Shown: positions 1 through 11,600 of the stretch, one piece after another
Layout of the letters: the number at the start of each line of letters is the position of its first letter
Numbering within the stretch: the first letter of the stretch is position 1
Assembly: GCA_037447655.1 (NCBI GenBank)
Contig: JBBHKE010000216.1
Location: 149,001-213,000 of the forward strand
Length of the DNA stretch: 64,000 bases
Origin: Zygnema cylindricum
Lineage: Eukaryota > Streptophyta > Zygnematophyceae > Zygnematales > Zygnemataceae
Direction: 5' to 3'
The notes under the pieces: generated by a model
The model's database searches: none
Seen by the model: the letters and a program-made list of their open reading frames with translations, nothing else
Told to the model about the DNA's origin: nothing
Position numbers and translations under genes: made by a program

Positions 1-492
1 ACAAAAGCTTAAATGTTACTATATCAACTGTGCTAGCCTCTGAGGACGACAGGAATTTAAAATGACTGAAAATGGAAAAAACCAACAAATTCTTTGACCT
101 TAAAAACAATCCCTCACTAGTTATAAAAGAAGATTGATTCCAAGTCCAAATTTCCGCGTCTAAACCTCAAAACCGGGACCATGCTTAAGTGTTTCTGAAT
201 CCTGTATAGCTTACAACATCCTACTGTTCGCACGCCTTTATGTACTCTTCCTGAACTTGACTTTCTACCATTTTATCTTTCCCCTAATTAAAGCATTTTC
301 TTAATTCAATTCATCACAACCTACACGACTTCCTTTGGTCAACTACAACCAGCATTTCAAGGGAACCCACAGTTGATTTTCTATGATTCAGTTGACAGAT
401 AACACCAATAGACGTAGAACGGAATAGTACACAATAAACAAAAGAACAGAATAGGGAAAAGGACAGGATTAAGTTGCAAGTGTGAGACTAAC
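1..492 (-). other. Cornichon gene 3' region, terminal exon or UTR not resolved
   Basis: The exon-3 donor at 492 shows that coding sequence continues to the left. Several AG acceptors exist here, but none gives a C-terminus clearly like the family's. The last exon may be short and divergent, or may lie beyond the window edge. Confidence 0.5.
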
Positions 493-3400
493 CTGTAAAT
501 CACGATGACAAAAAACGCCAAGTAAAAAAACAGCTTCACCAACCGATATTTCTTTTCAGTGGACAATTGGCTAAATATTTCTGTAACATCTACTAGATAC
601 TCCTTTCTCAAATACCTGCACTCGTTATACAACACAAGCAAAATGCTGTTAGTGATAAGTAATATTAACATAATGAGAGATAAGCAAAGAGCAAGTTACT
701 TTGGCATTTACAAGTTTCCGCTGAAATTAGAAAAAAAATAAAATTTTCTAAATCAATACCTTTACCTTATCCGAAATACGAATTGTGTCAAGACCTAAGT
801 TTAAAGAATTCTGACAACAATCAGATCAAGACGTTTGTGCCAGCATCTAGCATTCAAGATGGAAATATACAGATACTTAAGTTGTCTTCATAAGGAATTA
901 AAACCAACTGCCCTTCAATCTAACTATACAGCTTGACTAGGAAAGTAAATGGAGCAAATCCAAAAGTGTTTCATACAAATTATCCAATCAACATCAGACC
1001 ATCTTGCAAAAAAATTGCCTTTTCTGTTGAATGTTACATATATCTATATATTATATGCATAAAAATATACATAAAAAATGTATATACCCATCCACATAAA
1101 TGAAATATAACGTATATATATATATAAACACATATAAACATATATACATGTACATAATATTGTCATATATATATATATATGTGATATATACACATCAATA
1201 GCTCGAGGGAGCTTCATCAATTTACGCGTGCTATTACAGGACTTCCTGACGAAGTAAAGCACATGGCAATAGAATAACTTGATATTCTACTTTTCAATCT
1301 TTTCACTCAATTACCAATATATGCATGTGAGACAGGATAAGGAAAATGAATGCAAAAGCATGTAATATGCACCATTTCAGGTTCTACAAGTAGTCTTAAG
1401 AAATGTTTTACAGACTCTAGCTGCCTTAAAAAATCATCAGTAGGAATATATGAGCTAAAGCTGTGTTTCAATAGAACACTTTATAGTACATGTAACCGCT
1501 AATGATTGTTCCACCTTAAATACATATCTTTATGCAGCAGCCCATCCAAGTACAAACTAATAATTTATGAGAGTTTCTCCAAATAAATTTAGAACAAACT
1601 CATGCCGATTATTCCTATTTTAACGAAAAGTATATATCCCCTATGTGAAGTTTTAGAAGTAAACACAGGTCCGCTTATGATTTTAACCTTGATGCCACAT
1701 TAGTCAACGTCAAAAAAATTACTCATCTTCGTACGATTCACATCCTGGTAGATAGCCTATAGTTACACATGCAAACCATGACACTCCGATTAAACAGCAA
1801 TGATCTCCTTCAAATAACTACCAGCCTCAAGAATGTTATTAAGGTATTGCCAGCTCCTACTAGCGTCCCGATAACCATACGAATTGATACTTGTTTGTGG
1901 CAATTGCAGAACCTTCAATTCCAAGTAATGTTTTCACTGACATAGGACTCTTCTCCTTTCCCAGTCGAAATCAGCATAGCATACGCAATTTCAATAACAT
2001 GTAACTGTTCTTACCAAATGACACTCCCATCTAAGATTCTTGCAACCATCCAAGCATTCCAAGTAACACAACCAGGAGGACACGCAGCTCTGTGAGATAA
2101 GTTCTTCAGAGAACCTTTTTGAAATACAGTTTTGAAGTTAAAGAAAGGCACTAATAATATCTTACAAGCGGGCATGGTAGACTAACAACGGCAAGTTAAA
2201 CAGGCACATGAACCAGCGCCCAGTAAGAAAATAAGCAACTGTTAACCCGGCTTGCATGACCATCTCAGGTAACACAAACTTGTTGATCCGTTGAGCAGAA
2301 TCATGAGGATTAATAAAATCGTTCTCTAAATCCGAGAGGCAGATTAGCTGCAATACAATACATACAAGAGATGAAGTTAATCCCCACATTTTTCTGTTTC
2401 ACAAAATCTCCTCCCTTAAGAAAAGTAGCACAGGAAAAAACTGAAAAAAACCTAGTCTTAGTGGACAGTGCAAGGAAGGACAACAACGACAGCAATAATA
2501 GATTAAACCTGATGATAACAGAGAAAATGAGCAAGAAAAAAATGTCAAATAAGACTATTTAGAGCCATGGGTAGCTCTACTAAATACCTGAACCCTTTGT
2601 GATAAACAAATTGTTGTAAGAATCACAAGTAATGCAACTACCTTCAAATGGATAAAATAATTACACTGCCTGCAATACAATAGCGTGAGAGATACACAGA
2701 GGAGTAAAGTTGAAACAAAAAAGGTGTCCAGAAACATTACTCTTGAAGAGCTAAATTCTACTCGCAAATTTTCTTTGTGGAAAACTTCTGAAAATTGCAA
2801 AAGTCATCGACCACATTAACCATCTTGCAATTGAGCCACTATCGGGGATGAAAGAAAATTGAGACAAAGAACGAATATAATGTCTAAAAAATACAGAAAA
2901 CCTGTTTTCAGTCTACTTCAAGCTCTCTGACCAAGCTCCTCCAAATATCCACACTCCGTTTTACCATAAAAAAAAGCACACTCATATAAATTGTCAATTT
3001 CAGAAAACTTATTGAGAGATATAACCTATTTGCAGAAAAAATGGCATTCTAGCCTCATCAACTGTATAAAATACCAGCCTTCTGTCTGTGGTAGCTTAAA
3101 AGATTGATTTGGACAATTAAAAAGCACACAATCTGAACACTTTCATAGTTAGTCCTATGGGAGAACGCAAAGACAAAAAATAGGTCTTCTTGTTCATTCC
3201 TTGTTGCAAGATAGGGTTCTTCTCAAGATTCTAGCTTCAAAACTAAAGTAAATGATTAAAAGATTTTCCTATAAGAGAATAAATTTCAATTGAATACTGG
3301 ACCAGAAAATTTCTGCAAATATTAATTGCTGTCACAAAAGAAGAAAAGTAAAATAATAGGTCTTCTTGTTCATTCCTTGCAAAAATGGGCTCTTCCTAGC

Positions 3401-3574
3401 ACTCGAGCTTCTCAGCACTCTAGCTCTAAAAATAAATGATTATCTATATACTTGTAAGAGAATATATTGCAATAAAATACTGGATCAGAAAGTTCTCACC
3501 ATATACATGACAATTCCAAGAAGAGCAGCGACAACGATGAAGGAAATAAGCCATAGTAGGAACATCCACGACAT
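493..3574 (-). CDS. Cornichon family ER cargo receptor, spliced, last exon unresolved
   Basis: Cornichon proteins are small ER membrane receptors that load selected membrane cargo into COPII vesicles. Three exons are visible on the minus strand: 3574-3500 (ATG, residues 1-25, first membrane segment, donor GTGAGA), 2347-2166 (acceptor TTGCAG, donor GTAAGA) and 615-493 (acceptor TGCAG, donor GTTAGT). Reading frames join without a stop and give 126 residues plus two bases, against roughly 135-150 for the family. Exon 2 starts with LICLSDLENDFINPHDS, the family's conserved loop after the first helix, then a second hydrophobic stretch ending LPLLVYHAR. Exon 3 carries the conserved YLVDVTEIF motif and a third helix ending VIVIY. 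The C-terminal 10-20 residues need an exon below 493 that I could not assign. The start is chosen because MSWMFLLWLISF matches the family N-terminus in length and hydrophobicity. Introns are about 1.55 and 1.15 kb. Identity is seen directly; the cargo is unknown. Confidence 0.9.
1039..1195. repeat. AT-rich microsatellite in cornichon intron 2
   Basis: Runs of TATATA and ACATATAT fill this part of the intron between exons 3 and 2. It is low-complexity DNA with no coding potential. Confidence 0.85.
3180..3499. repeat. Diverged tandem duplication in cornichon intron 1
   Basis: Two blocks of about 150-180 bp start with AGGTCTTCTTGTTCATTCC (3182 and 3359) and end with similar ACTGGAYCAGAAA strings. 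The second block abuts the donor of exon 1, so the duplicated unit reaches the exon border. The copies are clearly diverged. Confidence 0.7.
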
Positions 3575-5625
3575 GATTTAACGTTTATTCAACCCTTTTA
3601 AACCGAGCTGATACAAAAAAAAGAATCTAAAATTTACTGGAAACAACTTTTAGGGCCTAAAACAATCAAAACTGAAAAACGTCATCAAAATTACTGCAAA
3701 GTTGAATTCTCAAGTTCCATTCTGTTTCACAAATTTCAAAAGAAATACTAGAATCGTTTGCAACGCTCATCTATTTTTCAAAACTGATTCTTTAGTATAG
3801 TTTTGGTCAAAAGAGACTGGAAACGAATTTCTTCTGTCATCGCGTTTATAAAGAGGCTTAAAAATACATATAAATATCGATTATAATAAGGTCAATGGTT
3901 CGTATTTTACAACCATATTACTACAGTACCGCAACGCATTTAAGCAAAATTTGCAGATTTTTGCTCAAATGGTAAAAAAAAATAAGCAAGTGTCAAAATA
4001 ACTTCTTGCAAGTTTCAGAAAACAAAACGCTGATATCTTTCAGTCTTCAGGAATCCCTCCACGTACGAATGTACGGCAGGTCTATCAGCTAATATAGAAA
4101 GGTACAAACAAGTGCACGCTTTATAACGCATATTCATAGAAAATAATGATAGTACACCGTACTGTACGAATATTGTGGAAAGTACTCATAAAAATATTAA
4201 GCCTCTTTGTACCCTTTCTCTTCAGAAATATTTCAGATTATCTTGTGGACGTGTACGGGCGCGCCTGAATGTTATTGGCTATTTATTGATTGTGAAAATG
4301 TGCACGCCGCCCAGGCGCACATCCACCGCGTCCGACAAATGAGTACGGACGAAGGGTCGTCTTGAGTGTCTTGAACTCTGCTTTGCTTTGCGTCAATTGG
4401 TTGCGGGTTTAGAAATTGGTCCAATGAGGAGAGCACGTCTAGCGTCACCGATTTCTCTACCGTACGAGAAAGGTTGCTACCTGCCCCAGTGATCTGGCAT
4501 GTTATGGCATGTTTTGTCTGGCGATGACGATGGGGAAGGGGACTTGGCATGCTTCTGCCATGCTGTGTGAATGCATATAATCTCGACCGTCGATTTCGAT
4601 AGGATATACGGGGAAAATTGTCAGTTGTTTTTGCGCCTTCCCGAGCGTGCCAACTCCAAAGGGATATGGAGAGTGAGGTACAAATCCTACTTGACGCGAA
4701 TATGACAACAGAAACGTCCACTTGAAGCAAACTATGTACCGTACACAAATTGCATCGAAGGCAATTTCTCAATCCCGATTTTCAATGCACGATACGTAAC
4801 GCTTTTGTATGGAAGCTTTGAAGGATCTCTCGATACGCGATAAATAAGATACTTGAAAGAATGAGACGTTTCACCTTAGAACATTTAAGGGTGAACTTCC
4901 ATTAGGAAAAGTGGGGTTGTTTACTGGATGCCGTACGATTTAGTACATATTCGTACCATTTTTTTTCTGTCAGACGAAACATGACGAAACATGTCTACTG
5001 GATGGCTCCAATATTATAGGCGTAAGTATCGACCGTTGGATTTTTCACTTTTTTAGATTCGCGAAGCAATCGCGCACATCGTCCAGTTTGAAGAGACTCT
5101 CCTCGGCGAGGAGAGTTTCTTCAGACTGGTCGCGTACCATTGGTACACGTGAAAAGTAAAAAAAAAAACCACCGCGAACAGGCAATGAGAATCGAACACG
5201 TCGTACATGCCATGTGCCTTCCGCCACGGTGTATGAAGGTCGACCGAAATATCTTCGCACGCTCCTTCTGATATCCGTTGACCTTAAAAGTTTGCAGCGC
5301 CTTTTTGACATTATGTTTCGAAATTTTGATTTTCAATTTCAAAATTAAAATCTGGTCGCAAAATTTTCGTATGAATCATAATAACTACCTCCGCCCGTAC
5401 AAATATTATGTACAGATTTTCAGCTTGAAGAATATTTCTAGATTTTAAGAATCTGAAAATTAGCCTATGTGGCACCAATCATAATTGAGAAACGATGTCT
5501 ACTGGCAGGACACAATGGAAGGCCGTCCTAGTAAACATGAGAAATAGACGTATCCGCATGTTTACTGGGACCGCCTTATGGAGAACAGGCCTGATCCTGA
5601 AAATTGAGAACAACAATTTTATGTA
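3575..5625. other. Upstream region of the cornichon gene, no other gene seen
   Basis: This stretch holds the presumed promoter and 5' UTR of the minus-strand cornichon gene. A relatively GC-rich patch lies at about 4250-4770, with ACGT and CGTACG strings, and is the likeliest place for transcription start or a 5' leader exon. The open frames across it (4272-4772 minus, 5045-5311 minus) show no domain or protein-like composition. Confidence 0.4.
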
Positions 5626-5983
5626 GTGTCGGGTATCGAAGACCTATTTCCGATATTCGATATATCGCCTCAATATATCGAGAAGCTAAATATCAGATTT
5701 TTTTGCGATATATACAAATATTTATTATTATTATCATTTTTTTTCAAAACCCACGCTCAGTGGGGGGGGGGGGGGGATGGGGTACGATTTTCCGTACATT
5801 TTCCGTGTAACTTTCCGTACGATTTTCCAACTGGATATGTACGGACACCCACCTTTTACCAAATATATCGCAATAATTTATGCTGGTCCCGGTACGATAT
5901 ATCGAGGACCCTTACCGATCGATATTCGATATATTCGAATATCGAAATTTTCACGATATGATTTCAGCCTTTATACCCAACAC
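5626..5983. mobile_element. TA-flanked MITE, GTGTYGKGTATC family, copy 1
   Basis: The element starts GTGTCGGGTATCGA and ends TATACCCAACAC, imperfect inverted repeats, with TA on both sides (5624-5625 and 5984-5985). That fits a Tc1/mariner-type TA duplication. Subterminal TATCGATAT strings are repeated in opposite orientations inside it. A run of 16 G lies at about 5761-5776. It has no transposase. Confidence 0.7.
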
Positions 5984-6228
5984 TAGTTTTATGGCTTTAA
6001 TGGACCTTGAAATTCAAACAAAAAAAAATGAACCAGTCAACTAATGCGGCTAAACCCTAAAAATCGAGAACGACAGTTTTATGGCTTTGACGGACCTGCC
6101 CTCTTTCCGTGATTCAACTTCCAAGCTCGGTTCCTACAACAATTAGAATGGAAACTATGAACAGAAGTCAGGGAAACTGTTGCGCACGATTTGATTGTTC
6201 AGTTTACACTTTCGCAGTCTCTTTTTCT

Positions 6229-6535
6229 CATAGTTCAAAAGTAGGTGAAAGTAGGCCCATACGATATGCCTATTGTATGGGCAACATACAATATGACCTT
6301 AAGACCCATATTGTATACAGACCTATTCGGACCAATTAAAACATTCGGGCCAAAAATTGGACCAATTAAAACATTCGGACCAAAAAAAAGTTATTTACAC
6401 CGTCAGATTCGGACGATCGGACGGTCGCTGATCAAAGTAGCGATCTAAGAAGATCACAAGAAAAGCCCATAACACAACTTACGATAAAGGCGCCAACCAA
6501 AGGCCTACCATAAAAACGCCTACTTTTGAACTATG
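6229..6535. mobile_element. hAT-like MITE, CATAGTTCAAAAGTAGG family, copy 1
   Basis: Terminal inverted repeats CATAGTTCAAAAGTAGG and CCTACTTTTGAACTATG (with one extra base) are flanked by a perfect 8-bp duplication, CTTTTTCT at 6221-6228 and 6536-6543. An 8-bp duplication is the hAT hallmark. The 307-bp element is non-coding and shares internal sequence with copies at 21744, 22624 and 55855. Confidence 0.85.
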
Positions 6536-6544
6536 CTTTTTCTA

Positions 6545-6710
6545 CACCGAAAATCGCTATTAGTGTTGATAACTTTTTCGCCACTTAAAACATCTTTTCT
6601 CCGTACACACTTGTGCGATTTCCAATTTGAGACCACCGATCGGAAGGTGAAAATCTTACCTTAATCTCGCAACCGTCAAATCCACAACCAGAATAGACCC
6701 GTATCTAATC
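6545..6710 (+). mobile_element. Truncated CACCGNGAATCG MITE, left end only
   Basis: The left terminus CACCGAAAATCGCTATTAGTG follows a TA immediately after the hAT-like element's right duplication. Subterminal sequence (CCACTTAAAACATCTTTTCT) matches the complete copy at 54294-54511. No right end is present. Confidence 0.55.
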
Positions 6711-6870
6711 CAGGGAACACGAACAAATAGGCTTCTGTGCAATTTACAAAGGCGTTGTCGGCACACCGGGGACAAAATCTTGATCGTGACTTTGTTACGG
6801 ATTGTCCAGTCGGGAGAGAGTGGATTTAAGCGGAAGTGAATGAAAACATGAAGTCCTTAGGTGTTTTCTA

Positions 6871-7323
6871 GTGTTGTGTATCAGCAAGAAATTTATCGCG
6901 ATTACACCGCTACCGTTAGTTATCGGTTATCGAAGGCTCAGAGGTGCCGATATATCGCTCCGAGACCAACAAATTCCTTATCGGCAAAAAGTGGAAAAAG
7001 TATAGTACGTTATATAATAGTACTTTATAATATACTGTATTACATTTTCACTCTATATAGCGAGGTATGCCACGTGTAAAAATTTGTTTCGTGTCCTGTG
7101 TAACGGAATAACGGCGGTTTAGTAGGAAGGGATAAACCGTACACTTGTAAGGTACAAATCGCACAATTATCGCCGATAGTTATCGGTACCGGTGATATCG
7201 CAATGAAAAACCGATTATTAGCGATAACACCAGCATCGATATTTCATGCCAATATATCGATTATTGGCAAGCCAAAAGAAGGTACATATCTATTATCGGC
7301 AAAACCCTATTGATACACAACAC
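6871..7323. mobile_element. MITE, GTGTTGTGTATC family, copy 2
   Basis: Termini GTGTTGTGTATCA and TGATACACAACAC are perfect 13-bp inverted repeats. The left flank is TA; the right flank is AA. The interior has repeated ATCGATAT/ TTATCGG strings and no coding capacity. Confidence 0.7.
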
Positions 7324-7411
7324 AAGTGTTTTCACAAGTAAGAACAATGTTCTATACTCAACCTACATTTCATCCAAACTTTTTCATGGGTTCTTTGTGA
7401 CGACTCTGCTA

Positions 7412-7530
7412 CACCGTGAATCGTTATTAGTGTAAATATTTATTTTGCCACTTAGAACATCTTTTCTCTGTACACACTCATCCGTTATAGAACTGACAAG
7501 CGATCAAAATTAAAGATTCCCACCTTTCGA
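7412..7530 (+). mobile_element. Truncated CACCGNGAATCG MITE, left end only
   Basis: CACCGTGAATCGTTATTAGTG follows a TA, with subterminal CCACTTAGAACATCTTTTCT shared with the copies at 6545 and 54294. No matching right terminus follows nearby. Confidence 0.5.
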
Positions 7531-8165
7531 TTGGCGCTCTCCATCTGAAAACCCATTTGAAAATCAGACAATTGTGCATTGACAAAAAATGTTTTATGTG
7601 GCGCAAAAGGTATAAACACCAATAGCGATACACGGTGTACTGCTCCATCGTGGACCACTTGTGTGGTACAACCAACGTTAATCACATTATCCCCAAAAGA
7701 AACTTCACCTTGATTCGTTCTACTAGGATCCTTAACACTCTCACCATAATTCGTAAAATCCCTTTTAGTTACTAAATCCCCTGTCAAAAACAAAACAAAA
7801 GCTTGCAATTGAGTTATATTGGTGGCCTGGTCAAACCTTTTCCATCCTTCATACAAGAGGCATGAGTCTTGTCAGCCAGCGTGGTAAAACAATAGGTAAC
7901 CATCGTAGAAACAAATTTTCCTTCTTCACAAGTCAAAAGACTAGTGGCTTTGTACATTCTCTTTAGTGCAATTCCTTCCTTCATTAAATTTCACACTGAT
8001 TTTTGCATGACCCTTGAATCTTCAACACCATTTTTTTCATCTCTATCTAACTTGTCCGTCAAATGCAATGTTATGGCTTACCAAGACTTTGTTTTCTTTC
8101 AGCATTATAACCCTATAGCTCCTTCCTCCTTGATAATGAAGCTCATATCCTTCATTCATGGTTAG
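7478..8165 (-). pseudogene. Broken coding relic of unknown family
   Basis: On the minus strand an open frame at 7856-7485 (123 codons) has ordinary protein composition rather than repeat-like composition. Upstream, at 8165-8045, another stretch includes YRVIMLKENKVLVSHNIAF, which weakly resembles the segment after the integrase core of Ty1/copia polyproteins. Several stops separate the two parts. I do not recognise the 123-codon part. It could be a retroelement relic or a remnant of an unrelated gene. No start or splice structure is convincing. Confidence 0.3.
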
Positions 8166-8499
8166 ACTGGCATGGCCTATTCCCTTGTTTGTTGTCCCCA
8201 ACGTTCCCTTGGCTCGCAACTTCGTCCAAGAGAGTGAACGTAGACTGAAACATGGCTCAAGTTACAACCGTTGGCATATTGAGGAATTACGTCTTTGTTT
8301 CCATCATCCTGCACATATCCAACCCTACTTGTACTTCCTCCAACCCCACTTGCACTTCCTCTTGACTGGCCCCTACTATCACTCTTCAAGAACTTGTGCT
8401 CCAAGATCTAGGGCTTTGACACGTACAGGCAACATTTGGCTTTGAAAGGTACAGGCAGTGCATGGCTTTGACTTGTACAGGGAGTGCAAGTAGTGCAAT

Positions 8500-8755
8500 C
8501 ACTTATGTCTTCGAATAGTGCAAAAATGTGGAGAAAAATTGTTGGTTCAATGGATTTCCGGATTGTAAATAATATGGAATTTTGAGAAAATTGAGGTGGG
8601 AAAAATTATGAACTTTAGGGAGGTACAAGCACTTAAGTCTCCAAACAGTGCAAGAATGTAGAGACAAATCATTGATACAATGGATTTTTGGACTGTAAAA
8701 CATATAAAATTTTAAGAAAATTGGGAGGGGAAAATTATGAACTTAAGGATTTGAT
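8500..8755. repeat. Tandem duplication, about 120-bp unit
   Basis: Two diverged copies, each holding ATGGATTT..GGA.TGTAAA and AAAATTATGAAC, lie at about 8503-8620 and 8627-8750. No coding sequence is seen. Confidence 0.65.
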
Positions 8756-8779
8756 TTAAAATCTCTTAAGACATTGCAT

Positions 8780-9740
8780 TAACAACGGGCAACGGGGAAC
8801 TTTTAAAATGTAGACAACCGAGATGTTCAAAAACCCGAAGAAAAATATTTATTAATGGAAAAAAAGGCTACCATAACACAAGCAACTGATTTCTTTAGAA
8901 ATACTTGGTGATTATTACATCAACACTTGGTGATTATCTTTCATCAGTAGGTGGTTACGGATGAACAAATATGATTAGCCTATAGATTCGTTGCGAATTT
9001 TCTCTGTTCTAAAACCACAAAGGCGTTTTGTTCTCTAAATTTGATCGCTTTTCCACCTCAAACGTTGAGCAATACCAATCCCTGAAGGCAGGCAGCAAAT
9101 GCTTTGCAGTTCCCACATACTGAAAGTGAAACGTTGGAGGACAGCCATCTCAACACATAAAGTGGTCATTTATGCCACAATGAGTGCATTCGTCCAAATA
9201 TCTGGTAACTAAGCTTGTGTGTTAAAATCAGAAGATCTATGATCTCTCAACGATGGTTATATACATTGGCGAAATCATAGTGGGGCTAACGAGACTATGG
9301 CGCATTGTCGCCGACTCCAAGATCCAAGATCTCTTAATGAGAGTTGTTTACATTAGCAAAATCATAATGGGGCTAGCGAGACGATGGCGCGTTGTCGCTA
9401 AGTCCTTCGTGGTGATTATAAAACCATCCACGCCGAGCATGGGGATCGTGTGGCTATTGCTTCTTTCACACAACGTGGTCCATCTAGGCCATGAGATGTT
9501 ATGTCCTCTTATCGTTGAGTTGTTTATTTGGGCCGTGTTAGGGAGCTTTCCCGAGCGGTTCGGGCCCTCCACCATTCACCCCTGCTCGTGGTCTTCTTTG
9601 ACCATTGAGGTCTTCCTAGCCCGTCATCCGCCAAAACCTACTCCTCTATCCCTTTCCATCGCCGCCTTTGATCCTTTTGAGGGTTTTATTTTGGATCGGG
9701 GGCTTTCAATAAAACCCTTACCTCTTCTCATCACCTTTCA
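8780..9740. other. Intergenic, with a short tandem duplication
   Basis: Two diverged copies of a roughly 85-bp block sharing GGGGCTA.CGAGAC.ATGGCG lie at about 9250-9420. Long open frames run through 9253-9903, but only the part from about 9741 in another frame resembles a known protein. Confidence 0.4.
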
Positions 9741-10016
9741 TCCGGAGGTCCATTGGGCACAACGTATGAGTTTGTTCGCGATGTTTTACCCCTTGAATCG
9801 GGTGCCCGAGGTTTTAATGTGTTTTTACGGGTACGTTTTCTTATTGTTAGTGGGACTATTCTCCTTTGGATTTGTGTTCTTCTCACGGCGTCTTGCCTTG
9901 TAGGTGTCACCAAACATAATAGGGTGATTCGCCCTATTGCCGTGGGAGAGGTCTTTTACCAATTGGTGGCTCATGCCATATTTATCCACCTCCAACTAAC
10001 ATTTCCTGATTATTAG
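9741..10016 (+). pseudogene. Non-LTR-type reverse transcriptase fragment
   Basis: One frame reads GPLGTTYEFVRD, then after about 55 residues RVIRPIAVGEVFYQLVAH. In the RTs of plant and algal non-LTR elements, a G-P-S-G-W-T-Y-E start is followed at this spacing by R-P-I-A-x-G-E-x-x-R-L. Both motifs are present with changes (S to L and W to T). The frame ends at 10016 without the catalytic box, so only a short N-terminal RT piece survives. The family name is inferred from these two motifs. Confidence 0.55.
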
Positions 10017-10178
10017 TCCCCTCGTCAGTTTTTTAGTTAATAATTTCTAATTCTTCTGGTTTTTTTTTCTTGTATTCTCAATATAAGATGTGATCCGAGT
10101 TCAAAAAGAAAGTGAGACGAAGAAAAGCGTCCATTTTCCACAAACTACTATAACAAACAAATAAACAATTCAAAACTA

Positions 10179-10377
10179 CACCTTGAATCGTTATTAGGGT
10201 ATAGAAATTATTAGTGTAAAGAAAAAATTAGCGTCATTCATTCTAGCTTAGTGCCAGGAGACGTGGCAGATTATGGTCCACTTTCGTAAATAGTGTAGTT
10301 TATTATATTTAAGGTATCAATGTCAAACTTTTGGGGTGCCGATATAGCGTACATAAGGCTAATAACGATTCACGGTG
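10179..10377. mobile_element. TA-flanked MITE, CACCGNGAATCG family
   Basis: A 199-bp element runs from CACCTTGAATCGTTATTAG to CTAATAACGATTCACGGTG. TA flanks it at 10177-10178 and 10378-10379. It has no coding capacity. Confidence 0.75.
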
Positions 10378-10978
10378 TAGATATTAGTCACGGGGACCAA
10401 TAGGATAGTGTTTTGGGGAGGGGGGAGGGGGGGACCGGACCACACGAGACCTGTCGGTCAGATAACTTTGTCGGTTAGTCAACGGTATCACTGGACGCTC
10501 AACTGAAACCATCGTAGCCGTCCGATCTTTCGAACGAAACAGAGCCGTTGCCGTACATTATTCGAATCAAACAAAATCTAAAATCCTGTACGATCTCCCG
10601 ATCTTACCAAATCTCAACGGTACAATCTTTGTAACGAATCTGGCAGCGGGCGTTAGGTGCAGTACGGAATTCCGGTAAACCGTTACAAATCGGCTCACGG
10701 CCAAACGATACCTGTCGCAGAAAAAGTACGAATGGAACCGACCGTTATTGTACGGAATCGAAGCCGTAAAAGGCCTTTTTTTTGGATTATTTTCCTCCTC
10801 CTTTTTAAGGACAAAGAAGTCGTAAGGAGAATTTTTAACACCCAAAAAAATATAATAAAATATATGATTTTTTTAATATATATATATATATATATAGTTT
10901 TCTATATTTTTTATATATTTTTATTATATATATATAATTTTTTTTGGGGAAAATAGAGATTTTGGACCAGGATTAGCA

Positions 10979-11280
10979 AATTTTGGGACAGGAGAGAGGG
11001 TGGGGAGAGAGAGGGAGAGAGGGAGAGAGAGAGAGACAGAGGAGAAGAGAGAGAGAAGAAAGAGGGAAGAGAGTGAGAGAGAGGGAATTGGACGAGAGAG
11101 AGAGGGAGAGCGAGAGAAAGAGGGGGAGAGAGAGGGAAAAAGAAGTGAGGGGAAGAGGGAAAGAGAAAAATACGACGAAAGGGAGGTAGAGAGGGAGAGA
11201 AAGAGAGGGGGAGGGAGGGAAAAAGAATAGAGAGAGAGAGAGAGGGAGAGAGAAGGGGGGGGAGGGAGGGAGGGAGGTGT
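10979..11280. repeat. GA-rich polypurine tract, block 1
   Basis: The plus strand is almost entirely purine (GAGAGAGGG units) for about 300 bp, preceded by (TA)n at 10879-10935. The long open frames here are artefacts of composition. Confidence 0.9.
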
Positions 11281-11288
11281 GGAAACCA

Positions 11289-11600
11289 ATGGCGGAAAAT
11301 TCCCCCAAAATTGAGAGCAGTGGTACGAAAGGGGGTGGAACAGTAACGACAATACCCAATTTTGGGAAAACGACAAATAATGCCACGTCACCTTCCTCGC
11401 CTTGGCGCCTTTTTTCGGGGAGTTCCCGGCGAGTGACGCCACTCTCACCCATGATGACGTCACAATCCGAATCGGTGACGTCGTCATCTGCATTAACGGC
11501 GCCAGTCTCTGAATTGATGACGTCATCATCAAGGCTGAAAACGCAAGTGGGCGAGAGTCTCAGTTTGGAGCATTCCCCTTTTGTCGTTTTCCAGGGTGGG
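11289..11600 (+). other. Candidate first exon or promoter block with TGACGTCA motifs
   Basis: This non-repetitive island sits between two polypurine tracts. Read as plus-strand protein from ATG 11289 it gives about 100 Ser/Thr-rich residues without a stop, followed by CAGGGTGGG, which could hold a splice donor. It also carries TGACGTCA at 11455-11462, TGACGTCG at 11476-11483, and a 14-bp palindrome at 11515-11528 with TGACGTCA at its centre. These are TGACG/CRE-type bZIP core sites. It may be the start or the promoter of the coiled-coil gene downstream. Both are inference. Confidence 0.35.

Noticed and set aside
2555-2800. First exon of the cornichon gene in this minus-strand frame
   Set aside because: The frame is hydrophobic and borders a possible donor, but 3574-3500 matches the family N-terminus far better and joins in phase.
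4272-4772. 166-codon minus-strand ORF upstream of cornichon
   Set aside because: It has no recognisable domain and unconvincing composition; it lies in the likely promoter or 5' UTR.
5160-5245. tRNA-like segment on the minus strand (TGGCGGAAGG and GTTCGATTC)
   Set aside because: The two boxes are too close together and no acceptor stem was found.
9253-9740. Continuous hydrophobic protein of 216 codons
   Set aside because: Part of it is an internal tandem duplication, and the RT-like signal from 9741 on is in a different frame.
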